Shown: positions 4,920-5,365 of the stretch, in pieces
Numbering within the stretch: position 1 is the stretch's first letter
How the letters are laid out: each line of letters starts with the position of its first letter
NCBI GenBank assembly: GCA_905373195.1
Contig: CAJPSG010000102.1
Location: 1-5,365 of the forward strand
Origin: Kingella oralis
GTDB taxonomy: Bacteria; Pseudomonadota; Gammaproteobacteria; Burkholderiales; Neisseriaceae
Reading direction: 5' to 3'
Length of the DNA stretch: 5,365 bases
Program-made: the position numbers and the translations under genes
Notes under the pieces: generated by a model
Told to the model about the DNA's origin: nothing
The model's database searches: none
What the model saw: the letters and a program-made list of their open reading frames with translations, nothing else

Positions 4920-5241
4920 CCTGTTGAATAAACCATTTAGCTACAAGCTGTCGCCGTCCCGTTTTGTTTTTAGCTTCGCAATTCCGCTCCGCAGGCTGTT
5001 TATGCTTAGCAAAGACAAAAAAATGCGCCCGTTTTGCAACGAGCGCGAAATCTACAAAGGAGAAAATAGAGGAGAAATATCCAACCGCTTTTGTGCGACT
5101 GAATAGGGCGTATTATGTATTTTTATTTCATTTCTGTCAAACCAATAACAGGGCGAATTGTGCTAAATTATGCTTAATTTTTGTTGATATACAGTATTTT
5201 ATGCTGTTGTTGTGCCGATTGTGGGTTTGTAGGCAAATATC

Positions 5242-5266
5242 AACATTCGTGGATGTTTGTTTTTTT
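5242..5266 (+). terminator. Possible weak intrinsic terminator
   Basis: AACAT (5242-5246) and ATGTT (5253-5257) form a 5-bp stem with a 6-nt loop, followed after TG by TTTTTTT (5260-5266). The stem is short and AT-rich, but the T run is good. Its left arm overlaps ATATCAACA (5237-5245), which can pair instead with TGTTGATAT (5182-5190), so the two structures exclude each other. Confidence 0.3.
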
Positions 5267-5285
5267 GTGTATTTATCCGACATGG

Positions 5286-5325
5286 AGGCAGCCTGAAAAC
5301 GTGTAAAACCATTTTCAGGCTGCCT
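5286..5325. repeat. Inverted DUS pair near the right edge
   Basis: AGGCAGCCTGAA at 5286-5297 and TTCAGGCTGCCT at 5314-5325 extend to a perfect 14-bp stem (5286-5299 with 5312-5325) and a 12-nt loop. It may mark the end of a transcript arriving from either side. The last 40 bases (5326-5365) show no gene. Confidence 0.85.
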
Positions 5326-5365
5326 TACATTCGCCTCACAAGTGCAACACTTTCCCAAACAAAGA

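Larger units (their letters stand above)
4851..5285. other. AT-rich intergenic stretch without a convincing gene
   Basis: This 435-nt stretch becomes AT-rich from about 4900. Open frames at 4849-5106 and 4964-5296 on the plus strand lack a ribosome binding site and resemble no family I recognise. Inverted repeats suggest possible RNA structure: TTTTGTTTTT (4962-4971) with AAAGACAAAA (5011-5020), GCGC-C-CGTT with AACG-A-GCGC (5025-5046), and TGTTGATAT (5182-5190) with ATATCAACA (5237-5245). Two Shine-Dalgarno-like runs, AAAGGAG (5056-5062) and AGAGGAG (5068-5074), have no start codon at the right distance. It may be a long leader of a gene to the right, a small RNA, or non-functional spacer. 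Confidence 0.5.

Noticed and set aside
4849..5106. 85-residue plus-strand frame
   Set aside because: It starts inside a DUS, has no ribosome binding site, and shows no recognisable features.
4964..5296. 110-residue plus-strand frame, Cys- and Phe-rich
   Set aside because: No ribosome binding site, odd composition, AT-rich DNA. Its Glu-Ala-Ala-stop end merely comes from a DUS.
5137..5358. 73-residue minus-strand frame
   Set aside because: It reads through the DUS pair and an AT-rich spacer and resembles no known protein.

Overview
The window looks like a chromosomal housekeeping segment from a member of the Neisseriaceae, most likely Kingella or a close relative. The main evidence is a 12-mer, AGGCAGCCTGAA (or its complement TTCAGGCTGCCT), which occurs 15 times. 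It matches the Kingella-type dialect (AG-kingDUS) of the Neisseriaceae DNA uptake sequence used in natural transformation. The proteins fit a Gram-negative betaproteobacterium. Codon use and base composition look even across the genes. No insertion sequence, phage gene, CRISPR array, tRNA or rRNA is visible.

Layout from left to right. Positions 1-95 hold an inverted DUS pair and the ribosome binding site of a stomatin/QmcA-type SPFH membrane protein (96-1055, +), which ends in a DUS and a good intrinsic terminator. About 200 bases with one DUS follow. Next comes a candidate promoter with a dyad over its -35 box, a 14-bp hairpin with a T tract at the expected 5' end of the transcript, and a small secreted Ala/Lys/His-rich protein resembling acid-shock protein Asr in composition (1403-1678, +), closed by a strong terminator. 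Three alternating DUS copies separate this from a convergent gene for quinone-dependent D-lactate dehydrogenase, dld (1847-3538, -). Upstream of dld lie a likely promoter, a palindromic DUS and a 79-nt imperfect hairpin. Behind these is a YhbP/UPF0306 flavin split-barrel gene (3776-4216, -). A divergent single-domain rhodanese follows (4431-4751, +). The last 600 bases hold two inverted DUS pairs around an AT-rich stretch with no convincing gene.

The five genes do not form one pathway. Each appears to be its own transcription unit: D-lactate oxidation into the quinone pool (Dld), membrane scaffolding or quality control (SPFH), sulfur transfer (rhodanese), a probable flavin or pyridoxamine-phosphate-oxidase-like protein, and a small periplasmic protein. 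I found no clear new system. The best leads are the leader of the small Asr-like gene, the long hairpin upstream of dld, DUS copies that double as stop codons or as a ribosome-binding-site region, and the structured AT-rich region at the right end.
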